A DNA stretch of 64,000 nt from Bradyrhizobium sp. ORS 278 (GCF_000026145.1 NC_009445.1:2604001-2668000); one strand, 5' to 3'; positions 51,809-60,894 are shown, counted from the stretch's first letter. Program-made: numbers and translations. Notes: generated by a model not told the origin, from the sequence alone.

Positions 51809-52627
51809 ATGCCACGTATCTTGATGACCGGTGCGAGCGGTGGAATCGGCTCTTCCTTGCGGAAGCTGCTGCCGCCGATTTATCCGGACCTTTTGCTCAG
51901 CGACCTCAAACCGCCGGCCGATCTCTCCAGCCAGGAGACCTTCAAGGCGGCCGATCTGGCCGACCTCGCCCAGGTCGAGGCGCTGTGCGAAGGCGTCGAC
52001 GGCATCATCCATTTCGGCGGCTATTCGGTCGAAGGTCCCTGGAACGACATCCTGCAGGCCAACATCATCGGCGGCTACAATTTGTTCGAGGCCGCGCGCC
52101 GCAAGGGTGTGAAGCGTGTTGTGTTCGCGTCGTCGAACCATGCGGTGGGCTTCTATCCGCGCCATCGCAAGATCGACAATGACGTGCAGCCGCGCCCCGA
52201 CGGCCGCTATGGCGTCAGCAAGGTGTTCGGCGAGGCGGTGGGCTCGCTCTATGCCGACAAGCACGGGCTGAAGGTCACGTGCCTGCGCATCGGCAATTTC
52301 GGCGAGAGGCCGCTCGACCGGCGCCGGCTGTCGATCTGGCTGAAGCCCGAGGATCTCGTCCAGCTCTGCCGCATCGGCCTCGAGCATCCGGACATCCATT
52401 TCGAAGTGCTGTACGGCGCCTCGCTCAACGAGCGCGCCTGGTGGGACAACCAGCGCGCCTATGATCTCGGCTACCGTCCGACCGGCCGTGCCGAGGATTT
52501 CCGCGAGCACGCCCTGGCCGAGCAGGCCAAGCTGCCCGCCGATCCGATCGGGGACTATTTCCAGGGCGGCGCGTTCTGCACCACGGAGTTCGACGGTGAC
52601 ACCAGCCGGATCATCGACTGGGGTTGA
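51809..52627 (+). CDS. udh: Uronate dehydrogenase-like NAD-dependent epimerase/dehydratase
   Basis: A 272-residue extended SDR. It has the NAD motif ILMTGASGGIGSSLRKLL, the dyad Tyr134-x3-Lys138 (GRYGVSKVFGEAVGSLYADK) and the block VKRVVFASSNHAVGFYPRHR, which closely resembles known uronate dehydrogenases (FASSNH..G.YP). The expected reaction is galacturonate or glucuronate to an aldarolactone with NAD. The AHP-type sugar-binding segment LRIGNFGERPLDRRRLSIWL is also conserved. The sequence match is by eye, so a sugar dehydrogenase relative remains possible. Confidence 0.82.
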   Translation: MPRILMTGASGGIGSSLRKLLPPIYPDLLLSDLKPPADLSSQETFKAADLADLAQVEALCEGVDGIIHFGGYSVEGPWNDILQANIIGGYNLFEAARRKGVKRVVFASSNHAVGFYPRHRKIDNDVQPRPDGRYGVSKVFGEAVGSLYADKHGLKVTCLRIGNFGERPLDRRRLSIWLKPEDLVQLCRIGLEHPDIHFEVLYGASLNERAWWDNQRAYDLGYRPTGRAEDFREHALAEQAKLPADPIGDYFQGGAFCTTEFDGDTSRIIDWG

Positions 52628-52636
52628 TACGATCTC

Positions 52637-52668
52637 GCCGTTCCGGGGCCGGCGTGCCCCGGGACGGC
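52637..52668. other. Strong intergenic hairpin between uronate dehydrogenase and dehydratase genes
   Basis: GCCGTTCCGGGGC and GCCCCGGGACGGC form a 13-bp stem with one G-T wobble and a six-base loop. There is no T tract. It could be an mRNA-processing or stability hairpin, or a partial terminator within the unit. Confidence 0.6.
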
Positions 52669-52714
52669 GCTTGCGACAGACAAGAACAAGAATAGAAGAA
52701 GAGACGGGACTGAC

Positions 52715-54433
52715 ATGACCGATGGCCTGCGCAAGGGACTGACCGCTTACGGCGATGCCGGATTCTCGCTGTTCCTGCGCAAGGCGTTCATCAAGGCGGC
52801 GGGCTATTCCGACGACGCGCTCGACCGTCCGATCGTCGGCATCACCAACACCTATAGCGACTACAATCCCTGCCACGGCAACGTGCCGCAGATCCTGGAG
52901 GCCGTGAAGCGCGGCGTCATGCTGTCGGGCGCGATGCCGTTCGTGTTTCCGACGATCTCGATCGCCGAAAGCTTTGCGCATCCGACCTCGATGTATCTGC
53001 GCAACCTGATGGCGATGGAAACCGAGGAGATGATCCGGGCCCAGCCGATGGACGCGGTGGTCGTCATCGGCGGCTGTGACAAGACCCTGCCCGCGCAGAT
53101 CATGGCCGCAGTGTCCGCCGATCTGCCGACAGTTGTTATTCCAGTCGGGCCGATGGTGGTCGGGCATCATAAGGGCGAGGTGCTCGGCGCCTGCACCGAC
53201 TGTCGACGCCTGTGGGCCAAATATCGCGCTGGTGAAATGGACGACAGCGAGATCGAAGCGGTCAACGGCCGGCTCGCGCCGTCGGTCGGCACCTGCATGG
53301 TGATGGGGACGGCCTCGACCATGGCCTGCATCACCGAGGCGCTCGGCCTTTCGCTGCCGATGAGTGCGACGATTCCCGCACCGCATGCCGAACGCTTCCG
53401 CTCGGCCGAGGCCAGCGGCCGGGTCGCCGCGGAAATGGCTAAGGCGAAGGGGCCGAAGCCGAGCGAACTGCTGACGCCGGCCGCTTTCAAGAATGCCCAG
53501 GTGGTGCTGCAGGCCATCGGCGGCTCGACCAACGGCCTCGTGCATCTCACCGCGATCGCCGGCCGTACGCCGCACACCATCGATCTCGACGCGTTCGACC
53601 ACATCGGGCGCGAGGTGCCGGTGCTGGTCGACCTCAAGCCATCCGGCGATCACTACATGGAGCATTTCCACCATGCCGGCGGCGTGCCGAAGCTGATGAA
53701 GCAGCTCGGCGATCTCATCGATCTCGACTGCCGCTCGATCACCGGCCAGTCGCTCCGCGACATCGTTGCTGCAGCCGAGGAGGTGCCGGGCCAGGACGTC
53801 ATCCGCTCGCGTGCCGACGCAATCAAACCTGAAGGTGGCCTCGCTGTGTTGCGCGGCAATCTCGCGCCGCGCGGCGCGGTCATCAAGCATTCCGCGGCGA
53901 GCCCGAAGCTGCTGCAGCACACCGGCCGCGCCGTCGTGTTCGAATCGGTCGAGGACATGACCTTGCGGGTCGACGATCCCGGCCTCGACGTTTCGGCTGA
54001 CGATGTGCTGGTGCTGCGGAACGCAGGACCGAAGGGTGCGCCGGGGATGCCGGAGGCGGGCTATTTGCCAATTCCGAAAAAGCTCGCGCGCGGCGGCACC
54101 AAGGACATGGTGCGGATCTCCGATGCGCGCATGAGCGGCACGGCGTTCGGCACGATCGTGCTGCACATCACGCCGGAATCCGCGGTCGGCGGACCGCTGG
54201 CGCTGGTCAGGACCGGGGACATGATCCGGCTCGATGTCGCCAAGCGCCGCATCGACCTGCTCGTCGACGATGCCGAGCTCGATCGCCGGCGAGCCGCGCT
54301 GAAGCCTGCGACGACTCCGGACTGGGCCGAGCGCGGTTATGCGCATCTGTTTCATGAAACGATCCTGCAGGCCGACGACGGCTGCGATTTCGATTTCATG
54401 CGCCGGAAAGGGAAGGGACAAGGAAAAGGGTGA
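52715..54433 (+). CDS. IlvD/Edd-family dehydratase (sugar-acid type likely)
   Basis: A 572-residue Fe-S dehydratase. Cluster cysteines are Cys53 (YNPCHGN), Cys121 (VIGGCDKTLPAQ) and Cys194 (SVGTCMVMGTASTMACITEA). The family core continues with QAIGGSTNGLVHLTAIAGRT and the C-terminal KDMVRISDARMSGTAFGTIV. Such enzymes dehydrate dihydroxy-acids in valine synthesis (IlvD) or aldonic/aldaric acids. Its place after uronate dehydrogenase and beside a lactonase argues for a sugar-acid dehydratase. The Lys/Gly-rich C-terminal tail (KGKGQGKG) is odd. Confidence 0.88.
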   Translation: MTDGLRKGLTAYGDAGFSLFLRKAFIKAAGYSDDALDRPIVGITNTYSDYNPCHGNVPQILEAVKRGVMLSGAMPFVFPTISIAESFAHPTSMYLRNLMAMETEEMIRAQPMDAVVVIGGCDKTLPAQIMAAVSADLPTVVIPVGPMVVGHHKGEVLGACTDCRRLWAKYRAGEMDDSEIEAVNGRLAPSVGTCMVMGTASTMACITEALGLSLPMSATIPAPHAERFRSAEASGRVAAEMAKAKGPKPSELLTPAAFKNAQVVLQAIGGSTNGLVHLTAIAGRTPHTIDLDAFDHIGREVPVLVDLKPSGDHYMEHFHHAGGVPKLMKQLGDLIDLDCRSITGQSLRDIVAAAEEVPGQDVIRSRADAIKPEGGLAVLRGNLAPRGAVIKHSAASPKLLQHTGRAVVFESVEDMTLRVDDPGLDVSADDVLVLRNAGPKGAPGMPEAGYLPIPKKLARGGTKDMVRISDARMSGTAFGTIVLHITPESAVGGPLALVRTGDMIRLDVAKRRIDLLVDDAELDRRRAALKPATTPDWAERGYAHLFHETILQADDGCDFDFMRRKGKGQGKG

Positions 54434-54441
54434 GCTCAGTC

Positions 54442-55227
54442 CTACTTTCCTTTGCTGGTGAACCGCTTCACAGCGGCACGGAATCCGTCGGTGTGCATGC
54501 AATTGATGATCGCATCGCGCTCGGCGCCGAGCTGGTCCTCGACCGAACTGGTGGGAGCGCGATGGATCAGCGCCTTGGTCGCAGCGATCCCCGCCGGCAT
54601 GTTCTGGGCCAGCCGCTGCGCCAACGCCTCGGTCGCCGCAGCCAGCTCGGATGCGGCAACGACCTTGGCGACCAGGCCCCATTCGCTGGCCTGTGCGGCC
54701 GTGAAGCTGTCTTCCGCGAGGAAGATCTGCAGCGCGCGCCGGACACCCGCGGTGGCGACGACACCCACCGTGCCGCCGCCGTCAGGCGAAACGCCGAGCT
54801 TGGCGTAGGCCGGTGTGAAGCGCGCTTCCTCGGCGGCGATGCAGAGGTCGGCAGCGAAGGCGAGCGACATCCCGGCACCGGCCGCGGAGCCATGCACGCT
54901 CGCGAGCACGATCTTTGGCATCCGCCGCAGGCTCGCGATGAAGGCGTGGTAGTGATGCAAGAGCTCGCTGACCACGGTCGTAATGGTGTCGGCCTCGGCC
55001 GCGGCGCCGATCGTCTGCAGGTCGCCGCCGGCGCAGAAGGCGCGGCCCTCGCCCTTCAGGACGAGCACCCGGATGGTCGGATCGGCTTCGACCTGCGCCG
55101 CGAGCTGTTCCAGCCGCTTGGCGATGGCGAGGTTGATGGCGTTGAACGCGGCCGGGCGATCCAGCGTGATGGTCGCAATCGGTCCGTCGATGGACAGGCG
55201 AGCGGGTTCCGCGGCTGCGTCCGACAT
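54442..55227 (-). CDS. Enoyl-CoA hydratase/isomerase family protein
   Basis: A 261-residue crotonase-fold enzyme. It has TITLDRPAAFNAINLAIAKR, the oxyanion strand LKGEGRAFCAGGDLQTIGAA, ASVHGSAAGAGMSLAFAADL and FTPAYAKLGVSPDGGGTVGV. The position that holds a catalytic Glu in true hydratases reads differently, so an isomerase or another crotonase activity is possible. It is convergent with the IlvD gene (8 bases between stops) and divergent from the FAD oxidoreductase gene. Confidence 0.9.
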   Translation of the reverse strand: MSDAAAEPARLSIDGPIATITLDRPAAFNAINLAIAKRLEQLAAQVEADPTIRVLVLKGEGRAFCAGGDLQTIGAAAEADTITTVVSELLHHYHAFIASLRRMPKIVLASVHGSAAGAGMSLAFAADLCIAAEEARFTPAYAKLGVSPDGGGTVGVVATAGVRRALQIFLAEDSFTAAQASEWGLVAKVVAASELAAATEALAQRLAQNMPAGIAATKALIHRAPTSSVEDQLGAERDAIINCMHTDGFRAAVKRFTSKGK

Positions 55228-55377
55228 TCAGTCCTCCCTTGTATCGTTGTTGCCGCATTTAAGGCGCACAGCGGCCCGGTGACAATGCCGGGGAAGTCTG
55301 CGACAACCCGGTTCCGCTGGCATGACGGGAGGTAAACCCGGAGCAGACGAAGCGCGCGAACACGGGATACGGACAGA

Positions 55378-56613
55378 ATGGGGCAGGGTGCTGTGACTAA
55401 GAGACCGGTGGTGATCGTGGGTGCGGGGCATGCGGGCTTTCAGCTCGCGACCTCGTTGCGTCAGGCAGGCTTTGTCGATCCCATTCATCTGATCAACGAC
55501 GAGCCGCATCTGCCGTATCAGCGCCCGCCTTTGTCGAAGGCCTATCTCAAGGGTACCGGCGGCCCCGAGACGCTGATGTTTCGGCCGCAGAAGTTTTACG
55601 CCGACCAGGCCGTCGATCTGGTCTATGACCGCGCCGTGGCGGTGCAGCGTGAGCCGCGCAAGGTGCTGCTGGCCTCCGGCAAGACCCTGGACTATGGCCA
55701 CCTCGTGTTCGCGACCGGCGCGCGCAACCGACTGCTCGATATTCCCAACGCCAATCTTCCGGCGGTTCGTTACCTCCGCATCCTCGATGACAGCGAAGCG
55801 TTGCGCAGCCTGCTTGGCGACGCCAAGCGCGTCGTCGTGATCGGCGCCGGCTTCATCGGTCTTGAATTCGCTGCCACCGCGCGCATCAAGGGACTCGAGG
55901 TCGACGTGCTCGAACTCGGCGCGCGGGTGATGGCGCGGGCGGTGACGGCGGAAATCTCCGAGTACTTCCAGAAGCAGCATGCCGATGCCGGCGTACGCAT
56001 CCATCTCGGCGTGCAGTCCACCAGCATCGAGGCCGACGGCAACAAGGTCATCGGCGTCAGCCTCAGCGACGGTCGGCATATTCCCGCCGATCTCGTCGTG
56101 GTCGGCGTCGGCGTGCTGCCGAATGTCGAGCTCGCGGCGGAGGCCGGATTGCAGGTCGCCTCCGGCATCGTCGTCGACGAATATCTCCTGACCAGCGATC
56201 CGCACATCTCGGCGATCGGCGACTGCGCGCTGTTCGCCAGCCCGCGCTTCGGCGGGACCCTGCGGCTGGAGTCGGTACAGAACGCGACCGACCATGCCCG
56301 CTGCGTCGCCGCGCGGCTCACGGGAGACGTCAAGCCGTACGATGGCCAGCCCTGGTTCTGGAGCGACCAGGCCAATGACAAGCTCCAGATCGCCGGGCTC
56401 ACCACGGGCTATGACCAGGTCGTGCTGCGCGGGGATCCGGCGCAAAAGGCATTCTCCGCATTCTGCTACAAAGAGGGCCGGCTGGTCGGCATCGAATCCG
56501 TCAACCGCGCCGGTGATCACATGTTCGGCCGCAAGCTGCTCGCCGCGGGCGGCACGATCGATCCGGCCGAGGCCGCCGATCCGAGCTTCGACCTGAAGAG
56601 CGCGCTCGGCTAG
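55378..56613 (+). CDS. NAD(P)H-ferredoxin reductase (BphA4/rubredoxin-reductase family)
   Basis: A 411-residue flavoprotein. FAD-binding VVIVGAGHAGFQLATSLRQA is at the N-terminus. NAD(P)H-binding KRVVVIGAGFIGLEFAATAR is near residue 155, and the FAD-contact motif HISAIGDCALFASPRFGGTL is followed by a C-terminal reductase domain (YDGQPWFWSDQANDKLQIAG). It probably reduces a ferredoxin for an oxygenase or P450, but neither is encoded nearby. A GTG four codons downstream is an alternative start. The stop shares CTAG with the ribokinase stop on the other strand. Confidence 0.9.
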   Translation: MGQGAVTKRPVVIVGAGHAGFQLATSLRQAGFVDPIHLINDEPHLPYQRPPLSKAYLKGTGGPETLMFRPQKFYADQAVDLVYDRAVAVQREPRKVLLASGKTLDYGHLVFATGARNRLLDIPNANLPAVRYLRILDDSEALRSLLGDAKRVVVIGAGFIGLEFAATARIKGLEVDVLELGARVMARAVTAEISEYFQKQHADAGVRIHLGVQSTSIEADGNKVIGVSLSDGRHIPADLVVVGVGVLPNVELAAEAGLQVASGIVVDEYLLTSDPHISAIGDCALFASPRFGGTLRLESVQNATDHARCVAARLTGDVKPYDGQPWFWSDQANDKLQIAGLTTGYDQVVLRGDPAQKAFSAFCYKEGRLVGIESVNRAGDHMFGRKLLAAGGTIDPAEAADPSFDLKSALG

Positions 56614-57518
56614 AGCAGCGCGCGCACCTCCTCTGCTGTGGGCATCGATGGGCCGGCGCCCATCCGCTGCACGGAGATCGACGCGGCGACATTGGCGTAG
56701 GCGATCGCATCCGTCATCGCCGCGCCCTGCGACAGCCGTGCCGCCAGCGCACCGACGAAGCAATCGCCCGCGCCGGTGGTGTCGACGGCCTTCACCGCGC
56801 GGCCGTCCACCCGTCTGGCCTCGCCGGCAGCCACCGCTACGGCGCCACGCGCGCCCAGAGTGACGCAGACCGTCTGGTCAGTGCGTGCATCGAGCTTCCA
56901 CACAGCATCGACGACCTGCTGCGACGTGGGAGCGTTGCCGAGGTCGATGCCGGACAGGAAGCCGAGCTCGGTCTCGTTGAGCACGAGGACATCGACCACC
57001 GCGAACAATCCCTGAGCGAAGGCGCTGGCCGGGGCGGGATTGAGGATCGTCGTGGCCCCGGCGGCTTTTGCCCGCTGGAAGAACGTCACGATGGTCGCTT
57101 GCGGGATCTCGAACTGGCTCACCGCCACGTCACCCGCAATCAGCGCGGTCTGCCCCACATCGTCGGCGCGGACCTCGGCATTGGCGCCAGGGATGACCAC
57201 GATGGTGTTGTCGGCCTTCGCCAGCGTGATGATCGCCGTGCCCGTCGACACGCCTGCGCTGTCCTTCACTGCCGCGAGATCGATGCCCTGTGCGGCAAGA
57301 AACGCCCGCAACTGCTCGCCGAACGCGTCGCGGCCGAGCCGGCCGATCAGCGACGTCGGCGCGCCGAGCTTGGCGGCCGCCACCGCCTGATTGGCGCCCT
57401 TGCCGCCGGGAAAATACATCACCGACTGTCCCGCGACGGTCTCGCCGACGCGAGGATGGCGCTCGGCCGTCGCCACGACATCCATGTTGATGCTGCCGGC
57501 AACGACGACGCGCCCCAT
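56610..57518 (-). CDS. rbsK: Ribokinase
   Basis: A 302-residue PfkB-family kinase. The N-terminal signature is VVVAGSINMDVVATAERHPR then FPGGKGANQAVAAAKLGAPT (ribokinase GGKGANQ loop). The second motif KAVDTTGAGDCFVGALAARL carries the catalytic Asp and anion-hole glycines. It would phosphorylate ribose to ribose-5-phosphate. It is the second gene of a minus-strand pair with another PfkB kinase 21 bases upstream. No ribose transporter is adjacent. Confidence 0.9.
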   Translation of the reverse strand: MGRVVVAGSINMDVVATAERHPRVGETVAGQSVMYFPGGKGANQAVAAAKLGAPTSLIGRLGRDAFGEQLRAFLAAQGIDLAAVKDSAGVSTGTAIITLAKADNTIVVIPGANAEVRADDVGQTALIAGDVAVSQFEIPQATIVTFFQRAKAAGATTILNPAPASAFAQGLFAVVDVLVLNETELGFLSGIDLGNAPTSQQVVDAVWKLDARTDQTVCVTLGARGAVAVAAGEARRVDGRAVKAVDTTGAGDCFVGALAARLSQGAAMTDAIAYANVAASISVQRMGAGPSMPTAEEVRALL

Positions 57519-57539
57519 CCGCCTTCTCCCAAACAGCCG

Positions 57540-58439
57540 CTAGACGCGGGCTTCGAACTCTTGTCTCACCAGCTCGATGTCGGCGAGCGTCGGCAGGCCG
57601 GCCTCGTTGCCAAGCTTCTGGATCTTGTAGGTCGAGGCCGCGCGGGCGAACTCGAAATGCTCCTTCCAGCTCTTCGCCGGATTGGCCAGATAGGAGTAAA
57701 CGTAGGCGCCGTGGAAGACGTCGCCGGCGCCGTTGGTGTCGATGACGCGCTCCCGCGGGATCGGGTAGGCGGGCAACGTATGCACCGCGCCGACCTCGTC
57801 GTACCAGAGCAGGCCCTTCTCGCCCTGAGTCACGCCGCCGATGCGGCAGCCGCGGCTCTTGAGATAGTCGAGCATCTTCTCCGGCGTGAGGTCCATCTGC
57901 TCGCACAGCCGCTCGGCGACAATCGCAACATCGATGTATTCCAGCAGCTCATGCGTGTTGGTGCGCAGTCCGCCGCCGTCGAGCGAGGTCAGGATGCCGG
58001 CCTCGCGGCATAGCTTGGCATAATGCAGCGCCGCATCCGGCTGGTGGCCGTCGACGTGGAGAGCGCGGCAATTGCCCAGATTGAGCAGTGGAAACGGATG
58101 GATGTGGGCGTCGTCGCGGCAGCGCACGATGGCGCGCTTGCCGTCCTTCGGCATGATGAAGGACAGCGAGGAGGCATTGACCTTCCGTGGATGTACGGAG
58201 ATGCCGTACTTCGCGGTCATGTCCTGGAACATCCGCCCGAGCCAATCGTTCGCGATGGTTGCGATGAGGTCGGGCACGATGCCCAGCTTGGCGCAGCAAA
58301 ATGCCGCAGTGACGGCGTTGCCGCCGAACGACACGGCGTAATCGGAGGCGACGTGCTTCTCGTCTCCGGTCGGCATGTGGTCGGTGATGAACGTGACGTC
58401 GATGTAGGTCTGTCCGATAAAGAGGGCCTGCATTGGCAT
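57540..58439 (-). CDS. PfkB-family sugar kinase
   Basis: A 299-residue kinase. The first motif reads AVSFGGNAVTAAFCCAKLGI and the second VIDTNGAGDVFHGAYVYSYL with the catalytic Asp, so it is intact. It is closer to the ketohexokinase/KdgK-like group than to ribokinase, judged from the short N-terminal region (ALFIGQTYIDVTFITDHMPT). The substrate is unknown. It precedes ribokinase in a likely operon and is divergent from the glutamate-type dehydrogenase gene. Confidence 0.88.
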   Translation of the reverse strand: MPMQALFIGQTYIDVTFITDHMPTGDEKHVASDYAVSFGGNAVTAAFCCAKLGIVPDLIATIANDWLGRMFQDMTAKYGISVHPRKVNASSLSFIMPKDGKRAIVRCRDDAHIHPFPLLNLGNCRALHVDGHQPDAALHYAKLCREAGILTSLDGGGLRTNTHELLEYIDVAIVAERLCEQMDLTPEKMLDYLKSRGCRIGGVTQGEKGLLWYDEVGAVHTLPAYPIPRERVIDTNGAGDVFHGAYVYSYLANPAKSWKEHFEFARAASTYKIQKLGNEAGLPTLADIELVRQEFEARV

Positions 58440-58637
58440 TTCTGTCTCATGAAAGGGGTGATCGCGGCCCCGGCGCCGCAGATTAGCAAGCGGTTAAAGC
58501 GGATCAACGCTGAAATTCTTCGTCAAATCGTCACCATGGTGGTTGAGATCGCCCCCTTGCAACCGGCGGCCCCCTGCCGCCGGCGCAAGGGTCGCGCTAT
58601 GGTTGCCGGCCTGCAGGAGCAGATTCGGGAGTGGAAG

Positions 58638-59897
58638 ATGACTGTCTATGCGGGTCCGGTCTTCGAGATGGCCGCCAATCAGTTCAACGTGATCGCCGAT
58701 CACCTTGGCATCCCAGGCGACGAGCGCGACCGGCTGCTGCTCCCGAAGCGGGCGATCACCGTCTCGTGTCCGATCCACAAGGACGACGGCACCATTGCCG
58801 TGTTCGAGGGGTATCGTGTTCAGCATCTCCTGACCATGGGGCCGACCAAGGGCGGCACCCGTTTTGCGCCGACCGTCGACATCGGCGAGGTCGCGGCGCT
58901 TGCGATCTGGATGAGCTGGAAATGCGCGCTGGTGGGCTTGCCCTATGGCGGCGCCAAGGGCGGCGTCAATGTGGACCTCTCCAAGCTGTCCCGCCGTGAG
59001 CTGGAGTCGCTCTCCCGCCGCTACATGCAGGAAATGATCCCCTTCGTCGGCCCGCATACCGACGTGATGGCGCCGGACATGGGCACCAACGAGCAGGTGA
59101 TGGCGTGGTTCATGGATACGTACTCCATGTATCAGGGCCAGACCGTGACCGAGATCGTCACCGGCAAGCCGGTGTTCTCGGGCGGCACGCTCGGCCGCCG
59201 CGAGGCGACCGGCCGCGGCGTCGCTCACGTGTCGCGGCGGGTGATGGATCTGCTGGGCATCGATCCCGCCAAGTCCACCGTCGTTGTTCAGGGCTTCGGC
59301 AATGTCGGCTCCTACGCTGCGCTCGGCTTTCACCAGATGGGCATGAAGGTGATTGCGGTCAGCGATCATACCGGCGCGCTCCACGATGCCAGAGGCCTCG
59401 ACATTCCCGCACTGATGGCGCATGCAAGCAAGCACGGCAGCATCGCTGGCTTCTCCACCGAGCTCGCCTTCGATCCCAAGGACATCCTGACGCTCGCCTG
59501 CGACATCCTGGTGCCGGCGGCGATCGAGCGCGTCATCGACGCCAAGGTGGCGGCGAACCTGAAATGCCGCGTCATCGCGGAAGCCGCCAACGGCCCGACC
59601 ACGCCGGATGCCGACCTGGTGCTCGACCAGCGCCGCAAGGAGATCTTCCTCATTCCCGACATTCTCTGCAACTCCGGCGGCGTCATCGTCAGCTATTTCG
59701 AATGGGTGCAGGATCTGCAGCAGCTGTTCTGGGAGGAGGAGGAGGTGATGCGGCGCGAGTACCAGATCCTCGATCGTGCCTTCGAGAAGATGGTCGCGCG
59801 CGCCAAGGCCGACGACATCGCGCACCGGACGGCGGCGATGGCGATCGGCGTCGAGAAGGTGCGCAACGCCAAGAACACGCGAGGGCTGTTCCCGTGA
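58638..59897 (+). CDS. Glu/Leu/Phe/Val dehydrogenase family protein
   Basis: A 419-residue amino-acid dehydrogenase. The glutamate-dehydrogenase dimerisation domain has HLLTMGPTKGGTRFAPTVDI and the catalytic-Lys loop GLPYGGAKGGVNVDLSKLSR. The NAD domain contains STVVVQGFGNVGSYAALGFH and RVIAEAANGPTTPDADLVLD. It converts glutamate (or a related amino acid) to its 2-oxo acid plus ammonia; length fits NAD-GDH. The start at 58638 follows GGGAGTGG; long upstream in-frame sequence is the reverse of the kinase gene and was excluded. A VOC gene overlaps its stop. Confidence 0.92.
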   Translation: MTVYAGPVFEMAANQFNVIADHLGIPGDERDRLLLPKRAITVSCPIHKDDGTIAVFEGYRVQHLLTMGPTKGGTRFAPTVDIGEVAALAIWMSWKCALVGLPYGGAKGGVNVDLSKLSRRELESLSRRYMQEMIPFVGPHTDVMAPDMGTNEQVMAWFMDTYSMYQGQTVTEIVTGKPVFSGGTLGRREATGRGVAHVSRRVMDLLGIDPAKSTVVVQGFGNVGSYAALGFHQMGMKVIAVSDHTGALHDARGLDIPALMAHASKHGSIAGFSTELAFDPKDILTLACDILVPAAIERVIDAKVAANLKCRVIAEAANGPTTPDADLVLDQRRKEIFLIPDILCNSGGVIVSYFEWVQDLQQLFWEEEEVMRREYQILDRAFEKMVARAKADDIAHRTAAMAIGVEKVRNAKNTRGLFP

Positions 59898-60742
59898 TCA
59901 CCGGCCTCGACCACATCGTCGTCCTGCTCGAGGACATCAAGGCCGGCAGCGCCACGTTCGAGACGCTGCTCGGCCGCAAGCCGTCGTGGCAGAACTCGGG
60001 CGACGGTGCCGAGCGCGTGCTGTTCACGCTCGACAATGTGAGCGTCGAACTGATGGCGCCGATCGGGCAGAGCCCCGCCGCCGACCGGATTCGCAACGTC
60101 ATCAAGATCTGGGGCGAGGGGCTCGCCAGCATCTGCTTCGCCACGGCCGACATCGGCAAGACGCATCGCCGGCTGGAGCGGGTGGCGCTGAAGCCGGATC
60201 CGATCGCCGAGGTCGACAGCACCGACCGCGTTTCCGGCCAGACGCTGCACTGGAAGCGAACGCGCGCGATGACGGATCTCACGCGCGGCGTGCGCATGTT
60301 CTTCCTCGAACTCGGCCAGAAGCGGCCTGTTTCGGAGACGACGGCCGACTCCGCCGTGCTCGGCCTCGACCACATCGTGGTCTCCACCGAGGATCCCGAG
60401 CGCGCCGCCGCTCTCTACGGCGCGCGGCTCGGCCTCGACATGGCGCTCGACCGCAGCCACCAGGAATGGGGCCAGCTGATGTTCTTCCGCTGCGGCGATC
60501 TGATCGTCGAGGTGGTGAAGCGGCCGGTCGCCGGCAACGACAAGGCCAACGACAAGCTGTGGGGCCTGACCTGGCGCGTGGCGGATATTGAAGCGACGCG
60601 CGCGCGCCTCGTCGCCGCTGGCCTGCAGGTCTCCGAGCCCCGGGCAGGGCGCAAGCCCGGCACGCGGGTGATGAGCCTCTACAGCGGCACGTGCGGCATC
60701 CACACGCTGATCCTGGAGAAGACGCCACAGGCGGCGGAGTGA
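59894..60742 (+). CDS. Two-domain VOC (glyoxalase fold) family protein
   Basis: A 282-residue protein with two vicinal-oxygen-chelate halves. The first begins VITGLDHIVVLLEDIKAGSA and the second LGLDHIVVSTEDPERAAALY. Each opens with the metal-ligand His, and GQLMFFRCGDLIVEVVKRPV and CGIHTLILEK carry further ligand positions. The activity may be a lyase, isomerase or dioxygenase. The GTG start overlaps the preceding dehydrogenase stop as GTGA, indicating translational coupling and a joint role. Confidence 0.85.
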   Translation: MITGLDHIVVLLEDIKAGSATFETLLGRKPSWQNSGDGAERVLFTLDNVSVELMAPIGQSPAADRIRNVIKIWGEGLASICFATADIGKTHRRLERVALKPDPIAEVDSTDRVSGQTLHWKRTRAMTDLTRGVRMFFLELGQKRPVSETTADSAVLGLDHIVVSTEDPERAAALYGARLGLDMALDRSHQEWGQLMFFRCGDLIVEVVKRPVAGNDKANDKLWGLTWRVADIEATRARLVAAGLQVSEPRAGRKPGTRVMSLYSGTCGIHTLILEKTPQAAE

Positions 60743-60843
60743 GGCTGCTTGATACGACGCATCGAGATGCGCATCTCTCGCAATGAGCGGCCCGCAGCGT
60801 CGTTCACGCGTTTCGCGGTTGGCTTGCGAAGGATAGAGGCGGG

Positions 60844-60894
60844 GCCTCGCCCTTCGAGACGCCCGCCTTCGGCGGTCTCCTCAGGGTGAGGGGC
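60844..60894. repeat. Dispersed palindrome, GCCTCGCCCTTCGAGACG type
   Basis: GCCTCGCCCTTCGAGACGCC and GGCGGTCTCCTCAGGGTGAG form an imperfect hairpin. The sequence is the reverse-strand relative of the element at 60994-61037. Confidence 0.75.

Noticed and set aside
51383..54682. A minus-strand open frame of 1099 codons across the uronate dehydrogenase and dehydratase genes
   Set aside because: It is antisense to two well-supported genes, its product is rich in Arg/His/Asp/Gly with no domain, and it is a typical GC-rich shadow frame.
54442..55335. A plus-strand frame opposite the second enoyl-CoA hydratase
   Set aside because: The minus-strand crotonase motifs are complete; the plus-strand frame has shadow composition.
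58023..59897. A longer, 624-codon version of the Glu/Leu dehydrogenase
   Set aside because: The extra 205 codons overlap the sugar kinase gene on the other strand and show no family similarity; the ATG at 58638 has a ribosome site.
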